A stretch of 64,000 nucleotides of DNA from Tenacibaculum singaporense (GCF_003867015.1 NZ_CP032548.1:1617001-1681000); one strand, 5' to 3'. Counted from the stretch's first letter, positions 44,798-53,983 are shown. Numbers and translations are program-made. The notes: generated from the letters alone by a model not told the origin.

Positions 44798-47437
44798 TTA
44801 TTTCCAAACAACATTTTTCTTAGTAAGTTCATTGTTTATGTTATGTATATGGAAAAGGCGTGCCTTTAATAACAGCTTTCTTCCATCCATAGTTCGAGTA
44901 TATACCAACTTAGATTTACCAAGATGTTTGTTCCAGTGAGATTGAAAAATTTGACATTCTTTTTTACGAACACCAAAAATTTCAGGAACAGGAAAAAAGT
45001 TATCCAATTTTAGTTTTCTACGGAACCAACTCGTTTTTATCAGTAAATATTTAGGGTTATCGATAGGTTGTAATAACTCATCCAAAGCCTTTATGAATAA
45101 TGTACTTTCATACCTGTTTGCTCCGTGAATGGTACAAGAAACATTCCCTTTAATTAGTAATTGAGTTTGAATTTGTATTTCGTTTAACGGTGTTGTTAAA
45201 TGGTTTAATTCCTCAAGAGAATTCAAAATTGCAGCTGCTATTTTATCTGTTTTTTTATGAATCAATCCGAAGTATAAGTACAATTGAGCAGACTTATAAA
45301 TTTTGTAACCGAATGTCAATCCTAAAGCAGATGATAATACAAATAGGAAGTAAACAATTCCTTTTTGTAATAAAACATTAAAGTTTTTGATGATAAATTC
45401 AGGAAGAAAAAAGGACAAACCAATAATAATTTCTCCAACAGTATATTTTACAATATCTTGATAATATAGTTTTTTCTGTTTAGGATATTGTTTATTCTTT
45501 TCATTAAAAAAGGTAAGTTCTTTACTAATTCCTTTTCCATGACTAATTGCATTTTTCCATCGTTGAGCAATTAAATTTCTGTTTTTAGAAAGCTCTAAAG
45601 TCTTTTTATTTTGTTGTTGAATATCTTCGTCGATAAAATTAGAAGGAAGCTGTAAACGTCCTATTCCGCTAGTTATAACAGCTTTTTCATTGTTGGAAAT
45701 GCCTAAGAAAGCGTTAAAACGACGAGCAAGAATTTCAAAATCTCGCCCTCCTAATTCATCAGAAGTATCAATACAAGCCAAATGCCAAATCAAGCCCACT
45801 TTATCAGGATTTTTACTATCTACTCTAATTGCACGACCACGCATTTGGTTAGAAGTAACAAATGAGCCTACAACAGACGCTAAAATTAAGCTATTGATGG
45901 ATGGAGCGTCCCAACCTTCACCTAATAACGATTTTGTTCCCACTAAAACTTTGATATGACCAAGCTCAAAAAGTTGGGTAATGACTTCAACAATACTATG
46001 TTTAGATGAATTTTTACTAGAAAGAATTACAAACTCAGTATCTGATTTTAAAGGAGTGTAATTGTAATTTTCAATGGTATCAATTAAACCAAGCTTAGCA
46101 ATATTACTACTATGAATAATTACCAAACTACCTGTAAGAACAGCTAAACTATTTTTGTTTTGAGTAGTTGTTCTAACATGATGAAAAATAGGAATGACTC
46201 CTAGTTTTTTAATTTTTTTTATTTCAGGTAAAGAACAGTTTAGGTATTCTTTTCTAATATAATCTGATAAAATAACACAACGTAAATCGTCTTGTAAGTT
46301 TTGTTGTTCTTGTTGAACAATTGTAGTAATACTTTTTAATTTACTCGGACTATTACTGAGTGATTTATACAAAAGTTCATTTCCTACTAAATTGACTTTG
46401 TTTTTACTGAAAACAGCCAATTTCCGAAGTTTTTTTTCTAAAGTATTAAGATAAGCTTCATATTCAATAAGGTTATCGCGATTGGTTACCAATAAATGTT
46501 GAAACAAAATTTGAATCCATTCATTTGTAATTGAAGGAAATTCAATTTCTTCATTTTTGTCAAAACCTAATACATGTAGTTTTTCAAAAGGAATCCTTTC
46601 TCCTGTTTCGTGTAAGAAGATTAACATAGAAGAAAAGAAATCAGAATACTTGTAGAGTTCTTCTAAGTTTTCCTCTGTTTTAGCATAAAATCGATGCTGT
46701 TTTAGGAAAGAAATAAATTCTTCATCTTTTAAAATGTCAGTAACAAACTGAGCAATTTTCAGCCTAAAATCAGTAATAAAATTAATTTCGTGATCTTCTG
46801 GTTTGGAAAGAAAAACTAAATCTTGATGTGGACATAAGTTGTGCTCTTTAACTAAATCAGGAACTACAATTTCATCGTCAATTTCACCACATAGTTTAAA
46901 ATATTTTTGAACTTCAGTATTTTCACTATCGTAGGGAGGGGTGGCAGTTAAAGCAATAACAGTTTGCATGTGTTGCTCTTTTAAGTCAAACAAACATTTC
47001 CACCAAGCATTTTTTAAATGATGAGCTTCATCTAATAACAAAACTTCTATTTGATGTTTTTTGAAGAAGTTGTAATAGTCTTCTTTTGTTTCAAAAGACT
47101 TATAAAAACTGTGTAAACCCTGATATGTAGAAAAGGTAATTTCAGAAGGTTGTTTAATATCAAATGAAACCTGTGTGAAATTACAATCGGTAGTAAAAAA
47201 GTTTTGTAAACGACCTTCCCATTGATTTCTAATGGTTAAAGAGGGAGCTAGAATCAATGTTTTTTTACCGATTCTTTTAATAATTTCTATTCCTAAAATT
47301 GTTTTCCCTGAACCAGGCGGTGCAACTATATGAAAATGATCATCCTGTATGTGAGCTGAAAAATTTTGAAGCACTTTTGCTTGATAAGGCCTCCAGTCAA
47401 ATAAGAAGTTAAGTTTGGTAATAGCTTCGTTCAACAA
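44798..47437 (-). CDS. DEAH-box superfamily 2 helicase with membrane-spanning C-terminal half
   Basis: The protein has 879 residues. The N-terminal helicase core has a Q-like FDWRPYQAKVLQNF, Walker A (APPGSGKT, 39-46), DEAH (135-138), motif III ALTATPP, and a second RecA-like lobe with GTKSLLGEGWDAPSIN and QMRGRAIRVD (about 529), close to type I/III restriction-subunit helicases. Beyond about residue 650 the protein is unusual: hydrophobic segments near 662-685 and 692-715, then about 160 residues with no known domain (WFRRKLKLDNFF, TMDGRKLLLKARL). A DNA or RNA helicase tied to the membrane is implied. A defence or nucleic-acid uptake role is a guess; there is no nuclease or methylase next to it. 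Confidence 0.85.
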   Translation of the reverse strand: MLNEAITKLNFLFDWRPYQAKVLQNFSAHIQDDHFHIVAPPGSGKTILGIEIIKRIGKKTLILAPSLTIRNQWEGRLQNFFTTDCNFTQVSFDIKQPSEITFSTYQGLHSFYKSFETKEDYYNFFKKHQIEVLLLDEAHHLKNAWWKCLFDLKEQHMQTVIALTATPPYDSENTEVQKYFKLCGEIDDEIVVPDLVKEHNLCPHQDLVFLSKPEDHEINFITDFRLKIAQFVTDILKDEEFISFLKQHRFYAKTEENLEELYKYSDFFSSMLIFLHETGERIPFEKLHVLGFDKNEEIEFPSITNEWIQILFQHLLVTNRDNLIEYEAYLNTLEKKLRKLAVFSKNKVNLVGNELLYKSLSNSPSKLKSITTIVQQEQQNLQDDLRCVILSDYIRKEYLNCSLPEIKKIKKLGVIPIFHHVRTTTQNKNSLAVLTGSLVIIHSSNIAKLGLIDTIENYNYTPLKSDTEFVILSSKNSSKHSIVEVITQLFELGHIKVLVGTKSLLGEGWDAPSINSLILASVVGSFVTSNQMRGRAIRVDSKNPDKVGLIWHLACIDTSDELGGRDFEILARRFNAFLGISNNEKAVITSGIGRLQLPSNFIDEDIQQQNKKTLELSKNRNLIAQRWKNAISHGKGISKELTFFNEKNKQYPKQKKLYYQDIVKYTVGEIIIGLSFFLPEFIIKNFNVLLQKGIVYFLFVLSSALGLTFGYKIYKSAQLYLYFGLIHKKTDKIAAAILNSLEELNHLTTPLNEIQIQTQLLIKGNVSCTIHGANRYESTLFIKALDELLQPIDNPKYLLIKTSWFRRKLKLDNFFPVPEIFGVRKKECQIFQSHWNKHLGKSKLVYTRTMDGRKLLLKARLFHIHNINNELTKKNVVWK

Positions 47438-47683
47438 TTTTAAATTAGGTTAAAGAGTTCAAAAATAGAATTTTGAGTGAACAAACAAAAGTTTAATTAG
47501 ATATTAAATTATTCGTAATGATATCTGTTTTTTATAGAGATAACAATAATCTGTTTGTGGTTTTTTAGAGTTGAATTGAGAATAATTTAATCGATAAAGA
47601 AGAAATCAAAAATTTTTAACGTATAAAACCATGAAAAAATCGTTGCTTTTTAGTAACTTCGCAAGCGTTTAAAATTATACACT

Positions 47684-48991
47684 ATGGCTAGATACGAATT
47701 GAAGTTGCCTAAAATGGGCGAAAGTGTTGCAGAAGCAACAATAACTTCTTGGGTAAAAGAAGTTGGAGAAACTATTGATATAGATGACACCGTTGTTGAA
47801 GTAGCTACAGATAAAGTAGATAGCGAAGTACCTAGTGAAGTAGAAGGAACCTTAGTTGAAATCTTATTTGAAAAAGATGCTGTTGTGCAAGTAGGTGAAA
47901 CTATTGCAATAATAGAAACAGAGGGTGAAGAAGGAGCAACAACAGATGCACTTAAGAAAGAAGAGGTTAAACCAGAAATTGTTGCAGCAGTGGAAAAAAC
48001 AGTTGAAGTAGCCAAAGAAACAGTAACTACTACGATTGATACTTCATCAAGCGATCGTTTTTACTCTCCATTAGTAAAGAGTATTGCACAAACAGAAGGA
48101 ATATCTGTAGAGGAGTTAGAAACCATAAAAGGAACAGGAAAAGAAGGTAGAGTAACTAAAAATGATATTTTATCATATTTAGAAAACAGAGGAAGTCAGC
48201 CAAAAGTTGCAGCTCCAGCTTCAACAGAAAAGAAATCGGTACCTCGATCAGCACCAGCACCAACTCCAGTTTCATTAAGTGGTCAAGATGAAATTATAGA
48301 AATGAGCCGTATGGGGAAATTAATCTCTAAACACATGGTTGATTCTATTCAAACATCAGCGCACGTACAGTCGTTTATTGAAATCGATGTAACAAATATT
48401 GTTAATTGGAGAAACAAGGTTAAAAATGCTTTCCAACAAAGAGAAGGAGAGAAGTTAACATTCACACCAATATTTATGCAAGCTGTAGCTTCTACAATTA
48501 AGAAGCACCCAATGATAAACATTTCTGTTGATGGTGATAAAATCATTAAAAGAGGAAATGTAAACTTAGGAATGGCAGCAGCTTTGCCTGATGGAAATTT
48601 AATTGTACCAGTAATCAAAAATGCTGATATGTTAAATTTAGTAGGCATGACTAAGCAAGTAAACGATTTAGCAGGTAGAGCCCGTGCTAATAAGTTAAAA
48701 CCAGACGAAATTCAAGGAGGAACTTATACAGTAACTAATGTTGGTAGTTTTGGAAGTATTACAGGTACACCAATAATCAACCAACCTCAAGTTGCAATTT
48801 TAGCTTTAGGGGCTATTGTTAAGAAACCAGCAGTTATTGAAACTCCAGAAGGAGACTTTATAGGTATCCGTCATAAGATGATTGTTTCGCATTCTTATGA
48901 TCATAGAGTGGTAAATGGAGCTTTAGGAGGCATGTTTATTAAAACATTAAAAGAAATTTTAGAGTCTTGGGACGTAAATCAAGATTTTTAG
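47684..48991 (+). CDS. 2-oxoacid dehydrogenase E2 component (dihydrolipoamide acyltransferase)
   Basis: The protein has 435 residues. It has a lipoyl domain (1-77, lipoyl Lys44 in VATDKVDSEVPS), a linker, a peripheral-subunit-binding domain (about 125-162, SPLVKSIAQTEGISVEEL) and, after a Pro/Ala-rich linker, the acyltransferase core (about 200-435). H407 sits in SYDHRVVNG; the Asp usual after HRVV is Asn411. It carries the acyl group in a pyruvate, branched-chain or 2-oxoglutarate complex; no E1 or E3 gene is adjacent, so which complex cannot be decided. Confidence 0.93.
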   Translation: MARYELKLPKMGESVAEATITSWVKEVGETIDIDDTVVEVATDKVDSEVPSEVEGTLVEILFEKDAVVQVGETIAIIETEGEEGATTDALKKEEVKPEIVAAVEKTVEVAKETVTTTIDTSSSDRFYSPLVKSIAQTEGISVEELETIKGTGKEGRVTKNDILSYLENRGSQPKVAAPASTEKKSVPRSAPAPTPVSLSGQDEIIEMSRMGKLISKHMVDSIQTSAHVQSFIEIDVTNIVNWRNKVKNAFQQREGEKLTFTPIFMQAVASTIKKHPMINISVDGDKIIKRGNVNLGMAAALPDGNLIVPVIKNADMLNLVGMTKQVNDLAGRARANKLKPDEIQGGTYTVTNVGSFGSITGTPIINQPQVAILALGAIVKKPAVIETPEGDFIGIRHKMIVSHSYDHRVVNGALGGMFIKTLKEILESWDVNQDF

Positions 48992-49010
48992 AAAAATGAT
49001 GTAATATTTT

Positions 49011-49044
49011 AAAAGGCTTAGGTGTTTACCTAAGCCTTTTTTAT
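49011..49044 (+). terminator. Terminator after the E2 gene
   Basis: A stem of AAGGCTTAGGT with ACCTAAGCCTT and a T6 run, 20 bases after the stop codon. Confidence 0.85.
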
Positions 49045-49090
49045 TTTAACTATATTAGCTACTTTAACTACTAATAGAAATCAAAAAAGG

Positions 49091-49831
49091 ATGAAAAAAA
49101 TTTTAATAGCACTTTTGTTAGGTGTAACTATGGTGAGTACAGCACAAGAAAAAGTGTTACTACGTTTAAACTATGAAAAGGGGCAAAAGTACACTATGGA
49201 TATGAAAATGGCTCAAGTAATAGGTGTTGGCGTAATGACAAACAACATGCATATTCAAATGAAATACAATATAACGAGTGTTTCAGATGATACATATGAA
49301 AGTAGTGCTAAAATTACCAAAATGGTAATGGATATGAAGCAAGGAGCAGTGAACATATCATATGACTCATCTAAAAAAGATGAAGAATTAGATGAGACTG
49401 GGAAAATGATGAAGTCTAAAATGCAACCTATGTTATCAGCAACAATCATGACTAAAGGTGATAACTTAGGAAATATTTTAGAAACCAAGGTTGAGCCTAG
49501 TAATATTCAAGGGGCAAAAGACTTTACAAAACAATCGAGTAGTGTAATTTATCCTAAAGAAGCAGTAGCAGTAGGAGATACTTGGACAAAAACTAAAAAT
49601 GATGGAGCAATGAATTTCAGCTTTACCTACAAAGTAAAATCAATCTCTCCAAAAAATGTTTTAATAGATATTTCAGGAAAAATAACAGGGGCTGCAGATG
49701 GTGATATCACAGGAGCTATGGATATTGATAGAAGTACGGGGATGCCTTTAGAATCAAAAATTAATATGACAATGAAGATTCAAGGGCAAGATGCAACAAC
49801 CAACATGACAGCGAAGTTCACGAAAGGTTAA
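49091..49831 (+). CDS. DUF6263-like secreted protein
   Basis: The protein has 246 residues with a signal peptide (about 1-18, ending VSTAQ). The mature chain is a beta-rich, Met-rich protein (YEKGQKYTMDMKMAQVIG, AVAVGDTWTKTKND, DIDRSTGMPLESKINMTMKI) that I recognise as similar to the DUF6263 family of Bacteroidota. The function is unknown. It has a hairpin terminator and seems to be transcribed alone. Confidence 0.82.
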   Translation: MKKILIALLLGVTMVSTAQEKVLLRLNYEKGQKYTMDMKMAQVIGVGVMTNNMHIQMKYNITSVSDDTYESSAKITKMVMDMKQGAVNISYDSSKKDEELDETGKMMKSKMQPMLSATIMTKGDNLGNILETKVEPSNIQGAKDFTKQSSSVIYPKEAVAVGDTWTKTKNDGAMNFSFTYKVKSISPKNVLIDISGKITGAADGDITGAMDIDRSTGMPLESKINMTMKIQGQDATTNMTAKFTKG

Positions 49832-49856
49832 AAAATATACCAATCATATATTTACT

Positions 49857-49889
49857 TAAAAAGCTCAGAATTTATTCTGAGCTTTTTTA
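49857..49889 (+). terminator. Terminator after the DUF6263-like gene
   Basis: Arms AAAGCTCAGAAT and ATTCTGAGCTTT with a T6 run. It is nearly the same sequence as the terminator at 50877. Confidence 0.85.
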
Positions 49890-50045
49890 TGTTAAAAACA
49901 GTTAAAACACTTGTTTTTAATGTGTTATAATTTGTTAATTTTGTAATACTCTCATTATACTTCTCACAAAGGGGCCAGTTTATAGTATATTTCTTAAGCA
50001 AACCCATAATTACATTTTTTCAATCATTACTAAAACTTAACTATT

Positions 50046-50867
50046 ATGAAAACAGTTAAACTTAAGCTATTAATGGGATTTCTATTACTCATGTTTATTC
50101 CATCAACCGTCTTTTCACAAGAAGAGAATCAACGTCCTGAGTATATAACTGTCACAACGGGGCACTGGAACTTAAATTATGAAAATTTTGATAAAGGAGA
50201 ATGGATTGCTGTAGAAAAAGAGTTTTTAGATAAAGTTGTAAAAAAGAATGAATTTATCTTAAGGTCATTTGTGTTTTTACATCGCTTTACACCAGATAAT
50301 ACAGAAATAATTTTTGTAACTACATATTCTTCTTGGGATAATATTGATAAAGCTTCCAAGAGGAGTGGTGAGTTAGCAAAAGAAGCTTGGCCAGATAAAG
50401 ATAAAAGAGATGCATACTTTAAGAAAAAGGATGCGTATTATACACATCATCACTCCGATGAGATTTACGCACCTATTGGAGGAGCTAAGATGTTACAGCC
50501 TACAAATAAAGAAATGATTTGGTTGGTAGTAAAAGGACATTTTGCATTTCCGGAAGATGGCTCTATGAAAGAATATGATGAATTATCTAAACAATATTTA
50601 GATAATGTTATTCAAAAAAATGAATTTATAAAAGGATTTTACCAACATGCACACGCTTGGGGATCAGACAGAACAGAATATACCAGAGCTTATGTAATAG
50701 AGTCTATGGGAGATTTAGATAAAATGGGAAAAAGAAGTAACGAACTTTTTAAAGAACATTGGTCTGATGAAGCAAAAAGAAAAGAGTTTGGAAAAAAAAT
50801 GAGAAAGTACTTTACAGGTAAACATGGGGATTATATTTATACATCAGTACCAGAACTAACTAAATAA
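50046..50867 (+). CDS. Secreted protein with two homologous halves
   Basis: I do not recognise a named family. The protein has 273 residues with a signal peptide (about 1-25, ending VFSQ). The mature part is an internal duplication: residues about 32-145 and 156-270 align (FLDKVVKKNEFI with YLDNVIQKNEFI, KRSGELAKEAW with KRSNELFKEHW, DEIYAPIG with GDYIYTSV). Each half looks like a small dimeric alpha/beta unit. The first half carries a YTHHHSDE histidine cluster. No partner is near, and it is flanked by two similar hairpins. Confidence 0.85.
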   Translation: MKTVKLKLLMGFLLLMFIPSTVFSQEENQRPEYITVTTGHWNLNYENFDKGEWIAVEKEFLDKVVKKNEFILRSFVFLHRFTPDNTEIIFVTTYSSWDNIDKASKRSGELAKEAWPDKDKRDAYFKKKDAYYTHHHSDEIYAPIGGAKMLQPTNKEMIWLVVKGHFAFPEDGSMKEYDELSKQYLDNVIQKNEFIKGFYQHAHAWGSDRTEYTRAYVIESMGDLDKMGKRSNELFKEHWSDEAKRKEFGKKMRKYFTGKHGDYIYTSVPELTK

Positions 50868-50876
50868 AGAGATATT

Positions 50877-50911
50877 AAAAGAGCTCAGAAATTCCTGAGC
50901 TCTTATTTTTT
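50877..50911. terminator. Bidirectional terminator between two convergent genes
   Basis: Arms AGAGCTCAGAAATT and AATT-like CCTGAGCTCT form a stable hairpin. The stop codon of the minus-strand acetyltransferase lies within it (50903-50905). It closely resembles the hairpin at 49857. Confidence 0.75.
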
Positions 50912-51580
50912 ATGGAAAAACCACCAGTTCATATCCCTTGTTTGTTTGTAACCTAACTTTTCGTAAAGTTGTATTGCAGGATTTCCTTTATTAGTGTGTA
51001 AAATAGGGTGCTTTCCAGTTTTTAAAATTTCTTTAGTAACATGTTGAGAAAGTTGTTTAGCTAATCCTTTTCTGGTATGTTCAGGATGAGTAACTACGGC
51101 ACTAACTTCAATAAAATTATCAGTTTGCATACGTTGCCCAGTTACAGCAACAAGTTTATTATCCTTAAAAATCCCAAAATACTTTCCCATATCAAAAGTT
51201 CTTTTTCTATAATAACCAGGCATTACTAACCATACTAGGTTATAAATTTCATCAATATGTTCTTCAGTTAATGGAACTATTTCTTCAATAATATCAAAAT
51301 CAGTTAAGTCTTCAAGTATCATTTGGCAACCATCAATCTTTTTGTATAGAAGAATTTTGTCTTTGTCATAAGTAGGTGTTTTATTTTCAGAAACTAAAAA
51401 GAATTTATCAGTAAGTTTTGAATATTCATTCAATGCATCTGTAGTTTTTGAAACATCAGTAAAAGCACCAAAAGGACAAACTGTAGGATTATAAAACTTT
51501 ACACCATCATAATTAATAGCAAATTTTTCATGTGTTTCACACAACGAATGCCAAACAGGATTTTCAAGCTTATTATTCAT
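50903..51580 (-). CDS. GNAT family N-acetyltransferase
   Basis: The protein has 225 residues. The acetyl-CoA binding motif of the GNAT fold is at about 165-185 (VVTHPEHTRKGLAKQLSQHV), followed by HTNKGNPAIQLYEKLGYKQT. The N-terminal 100 residues are not typical and may bind the acceptor. The substrate is unknown. Its start overlaps the stop of the upstream TIGR01777 gene by eight bases, so the two are one operon. Confidence 0.9.
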   Translation of the reverse strand: MNNKLENPVWHSLCETHEKFAINYDGVKFYNPTVCPFGAFTDVSKTTDALNEYSKLTDKFFLVSENKTPTYDKDKILLYKKIDGCQMILEDLTDFDIIEEIVPLTEEHIDEIYNLVWLVMPGYYRKRTFDMGKYFGIFKDNKLVAVTGQRMQTDNFIEVSAVVTHPEHTRKGLAKQLSQHVTKEILKTGKHPILHTNKGNPAIQLYEKLGYKQTRDMNWWFFHKK

Positions 51581-52460
51581 TATAAATATTAGTTAAGGCT
51601 GTTTTTAAGGTTGGAAAAATAAAATTATAAGCATTATTGGTTTTTTTAGAAGAAACTCTACTTCCTTTTAATAAAATATAAGCCATTTCACCCAGTGCTG
51701 TTTTTAAAATAAAAGAAGGAGCATTCATAGGAAGCACAGGCTTACTAATACTTTTTCCAAGTAATTTTGTAAAACTTTCATTGGTTTGATGTTCGGGAGC
51801 AACGGCGTTATAAACTCCACTAAAGTTGTTGTCTTCTATTGCTTTTATATAAAGCTTACACAAATCATCAATATGAATCCAAGGCATGTACTGTTTACCA
51901 TGACCTAAAGCTGATAAAAACAAAGGAGTATTCATTTTTTGTAAAGCTCCACCATTTTTTGAAAGAACGACACCAGTTCGTAAAATGGTTACAGGAATAT
52001 CTATTCGTTCGAATTGAAGAGCAGCATTCTCCCATTTTACACAAATTTTAGAGATAAAATCATTTTCAGGTTTATCATTTTCTGTAAAAATTTTATCGGA
52101 AGTAACAGCTCCATAATATCCTATACCAGAAGCAGAAATAAACTTTTTAAGAGATATTTGATATTCTTGTACTTTATTGAATAGTAAAGTAGCAGTTTTT
52201 ACACGACTATCAATCAACTCTTTTTTTCTTTCATTGGTCCAACGTTTATCTGCTATACCTGCTCCAGCTAAGTGGATAATATGGCTAACATTGTTAAAAG
52301 CATCTTTATCAATAAAACTTTCTTTTACATTCCAGCGAAACTCATTGTTCTTTTTAGGTGTTCGGGTAAGAATGTTTACCACATGTCCTTTACTAGTTAA
52401 TTTTTTGGTTAACTCTTTTCCAATCAACCCTGTTCCGCCTGTAATTAATATTGTAGCCAT
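51573..52460 (-). CDS. TIGR01777 family NAD(P)-dependent epimerase-like protein
   Basis: The protein has 295 residues from the ATG at 52460; the frame goes 65 codons further upstream and into the divergent region, but those residues are not family-like. The Rossmann motif TGGTGLIGKELTKKL starts the protein; HLAGAGIADKRWTNERKKEL, SASGIGYYG, LRTGVVLSKNGG and PWIHIDDLCKLYI are TIGR01777 marks, and a short DUF1731-like end follows. Function is unknown; it is a short-chain-dehydrogenase-like fold. A TATTTTTG element ends six bases before the chosen ATG. The GNAT gene overlaps its end. Confidence 0.9.
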   Translation of the reverse strand: MATILITGGTGLIGKELTKKLTSKGHVVNILTRTPKKNNEFRWNVKESFIDKDAFNNVSHIIHLAGAGIADKRWTNERKKELIDSRVKTATLLFNKVQEYQISLKKFISASGIGYYGAVTSDKIFTENDKPENDFISKICVKWENAALQFERIDIPVTILRTGVVLSKNGGALQKMNTPLFLSALGHGKQYMPWIHIDDLCKLYIKAIEDNNFSGVYNAVAPEHQTNESFTKLLGKSISKPVLPMNAPSFILKTALGEMAYILLKGSRVSSKKTNNAYNFIFPTLKTALTNIYNE

Positions 52461-52466
52461 AGTACT

Positions 52467-52474
52467 CAAAAATA
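52467..52474 (-). promoter_or_regulatory. -7 element of the TIGR01777/GNAT operon
   Basis: TATTTTTG on the minus strand fits TAnnTTTG and is six bases before the ATG at 52460. It supports the short start for the epimerase-like gene. Confidence 0.45.
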
Positions 52475-52653
52475 AACATTCATTTTTAAAGAAATGAATA
52501 GGTAAAAGAAGAGTATAAAAAAAATCACCTGTAATCCCTTTAAAATAGGAAGGTTTCATGTTTTTATAAAAAAAAGTTAAAAAAATAAAAACCGTCATTG
52601 CTATTTTCTCGTAAGTAAGGTTGAATGAGTAATTAACTTTAAAATTTACAACC

Positions 52654-53304
52654 ATGAAAAAAATGAAATTAATTATTGGAGCTAGTGCTTTAGCATTAAT
52701 AGGGCTGGTTTTATTAGCAGCCGATCACATTGACGCTCCAGACGTAACAGGAGGCTCAAGTGATATTACAGACTTTTATGCTTTCCAAGGAGAAAATACA
52801 AGCAACCTTGTATTTGTAGCGAATATTCAAGGACTTTTAAGTCCGTCTGCTACAGCATCAGCAAGTTTTGATGAAAACGTATTGATTGAATTTAATATCG
52901 ACAACAATGATGATAAAGTTGAAGATTTAGTAATTCAGGCAATTCCAAGAGATGGAAAAATGTACTTTTTTGGTCCATACAATCCATCAACTACTGGTTT
53001 AACTAGTACGTTACCACAAGATGGCTCTGAATATGGGGTTTCTATAACTCCTTATGGATCTAGTGCTATTATTGGTAGTAAAGGAGGAATGCAATTTTTT
53101 GCAGGACCTAGAGACGATCCTTTCTTTATGGATTTTGCTCAATATGGTGAAATTATAGCAGGAAATGCAGGTGGCTTTAACGACCCAGGAGCAGATACTT
53201 TTGCTGGGACTAATGTATTATCAGTTGTTGTAGAAGTTCCAAAATCTATGATTGGAGGTTCAGGTACTATTAATACTTGGGTAGAAACTAAAACGAAGCA
53301 GTAA
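52654..53304 (+). CDS. DUF4331 protein, N-terminal-type half
   Basis: The protein has 216 residues with a signal peptide (about 1-23). The mature start (ADHIDAPDVTGGSSDITDFY) is the diagnostic beginning of DUF4331 proteins; LIEFNIDNNDDKVEDLVIQA and FFAGPRDDPFFMDF also match. It lacks the second part of the family, which is encoded by the next gene 28 bases on. DUF4331 has no established function. It heads a run with its second half, a TPR lipoprotein and a TonB receptor. Export to the periplasm or cell surface is likely. Confidence 0.88.
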   Translation: MKKMKLIIGASALALIGLVLLAADHIDAPDVTGGSSDITDFYAFQGENTSNLVFVANIQGLLSPSATASASFDENVLIEFNIDNNDDKVEDLVIQAIPRDGKMYFFGPYNPSTTGLTSTLPQDGSEYGVSITPYGSSAIIGSKGGMQFFAGPRDDPFFMDFAQYGEIIAGNAGGFNDPGADTFAGTNVLSVVVEVPKSMIGGSGTINTWVETKTKQ

Positions 53305-53332
53305 AAAACAATCAACTTTAAAATTCAAAGAC

Positions 53333-53893
53333 ATGAAACTTAACAATATAAAAATCTTAGCAATTTCAATCCTATCAATCTTTGCCTTAGCAAGTTGTAG
53401 TGATGATGATAATAATATACCACCAATGGCTTCTATTGACTTCTCGGGAAGTTACATGCAAAAAGACCAAATGGGTAGACCAGCAGTGAATACTGTTTTT
53501 GTAAATAGTGATATGAAAGATGCGTTTAATGTAACAATACCGTCAGAACAAGGAGCAAATTTTGCTGCAATGTTTGAAACAAATTTAAAAGCATTAAGTC
53601 CTGCATATGCAAACGATGGAGATACGAATGCATTAGGTTTAGACGCTGCAACTTTTGCGAGTGTTTTAGCTACCGATGTATTAACCGTTTCATTAGATGG
53701 TACAACAACTTTTTATGATGGAACTAATGTTTTAACAGGAAGAGCTTTAGCAGATGATGTAATTACAGTTGAGTTATTATTGATTTTTGGAGGAGAAGAT
53801 TTTTCTGAAAATCCAACATTATCAGATGATCATGTAGATGCGAATGATAAAAACTTCTTAAGCTCTTTTCCATATTTAGCAAGTCCTTGGTAA
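53333..53893 (+). CDS. DUF4331 protein, C-terminal-type half, lipoprotein
   Basis: The protein has 186 residues with a lipoprotein signal (IFALASCSDDD, Cys22). The mature chain reads as the second part of DUF4331: DQMGRPAVNTVFVNSDMKD, ALADDVITVELLLIFGGE, and the end LSDDHVDANDKNFL then SSFPYLASPW. It has its own signal, so it is a genuine second gene, not a frameshift remnant of the first; both halves probably assemble outside the inner membrane. A strong hairpin follows. Confidence 0.86.
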   Translation: MKLNNIKILAISILSIFALASCSDDDNNIPPMASIDFSGSYMQKDQMGRPAVNTVFVNSDMKDAFNVTIPSEQGANFAAMFETNLKALSPAYANDGDTNALGLDAATFASVLATDVLTVSLDGTTTFYDGTNVLTGRALADDVITVELLLIFGGEDFSENPTLSDDHVDANDKNFLSSFPYLASPW

Positions 53894-53917
53894 AATGGGA
53901 TGACTAAACCTCCTGGG

Positions 53918-53954
53918 GTTAAAATTGGTTGCTTTTTTAGCAACCAATTTTTAA
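53918..53954 (+). terminator. Terminator or attenuator between the DUF4331 pair and the TPR gene
   Basis: A perfect 13-bp stem (53921-53933 with 53939-53951) followed by a T run. It lies 30 bases before the TPR lipoprotein gene, so it would reduce read-through from the DUF4331 pair into the TPR and TonB genes. Confidence 0.75.
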
Positions 53955-53983
53955 ACAAATTATTAACTAAAAATCCTTCTAAA

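Noticed and set aside
52461..52655. 65-residue N-terminal extension of the TIGR01777 protein
   Set aside because: It would precede the Rossmann motif that normally starts the protein, and would overlap the start of the divergent DUF4331 gene.
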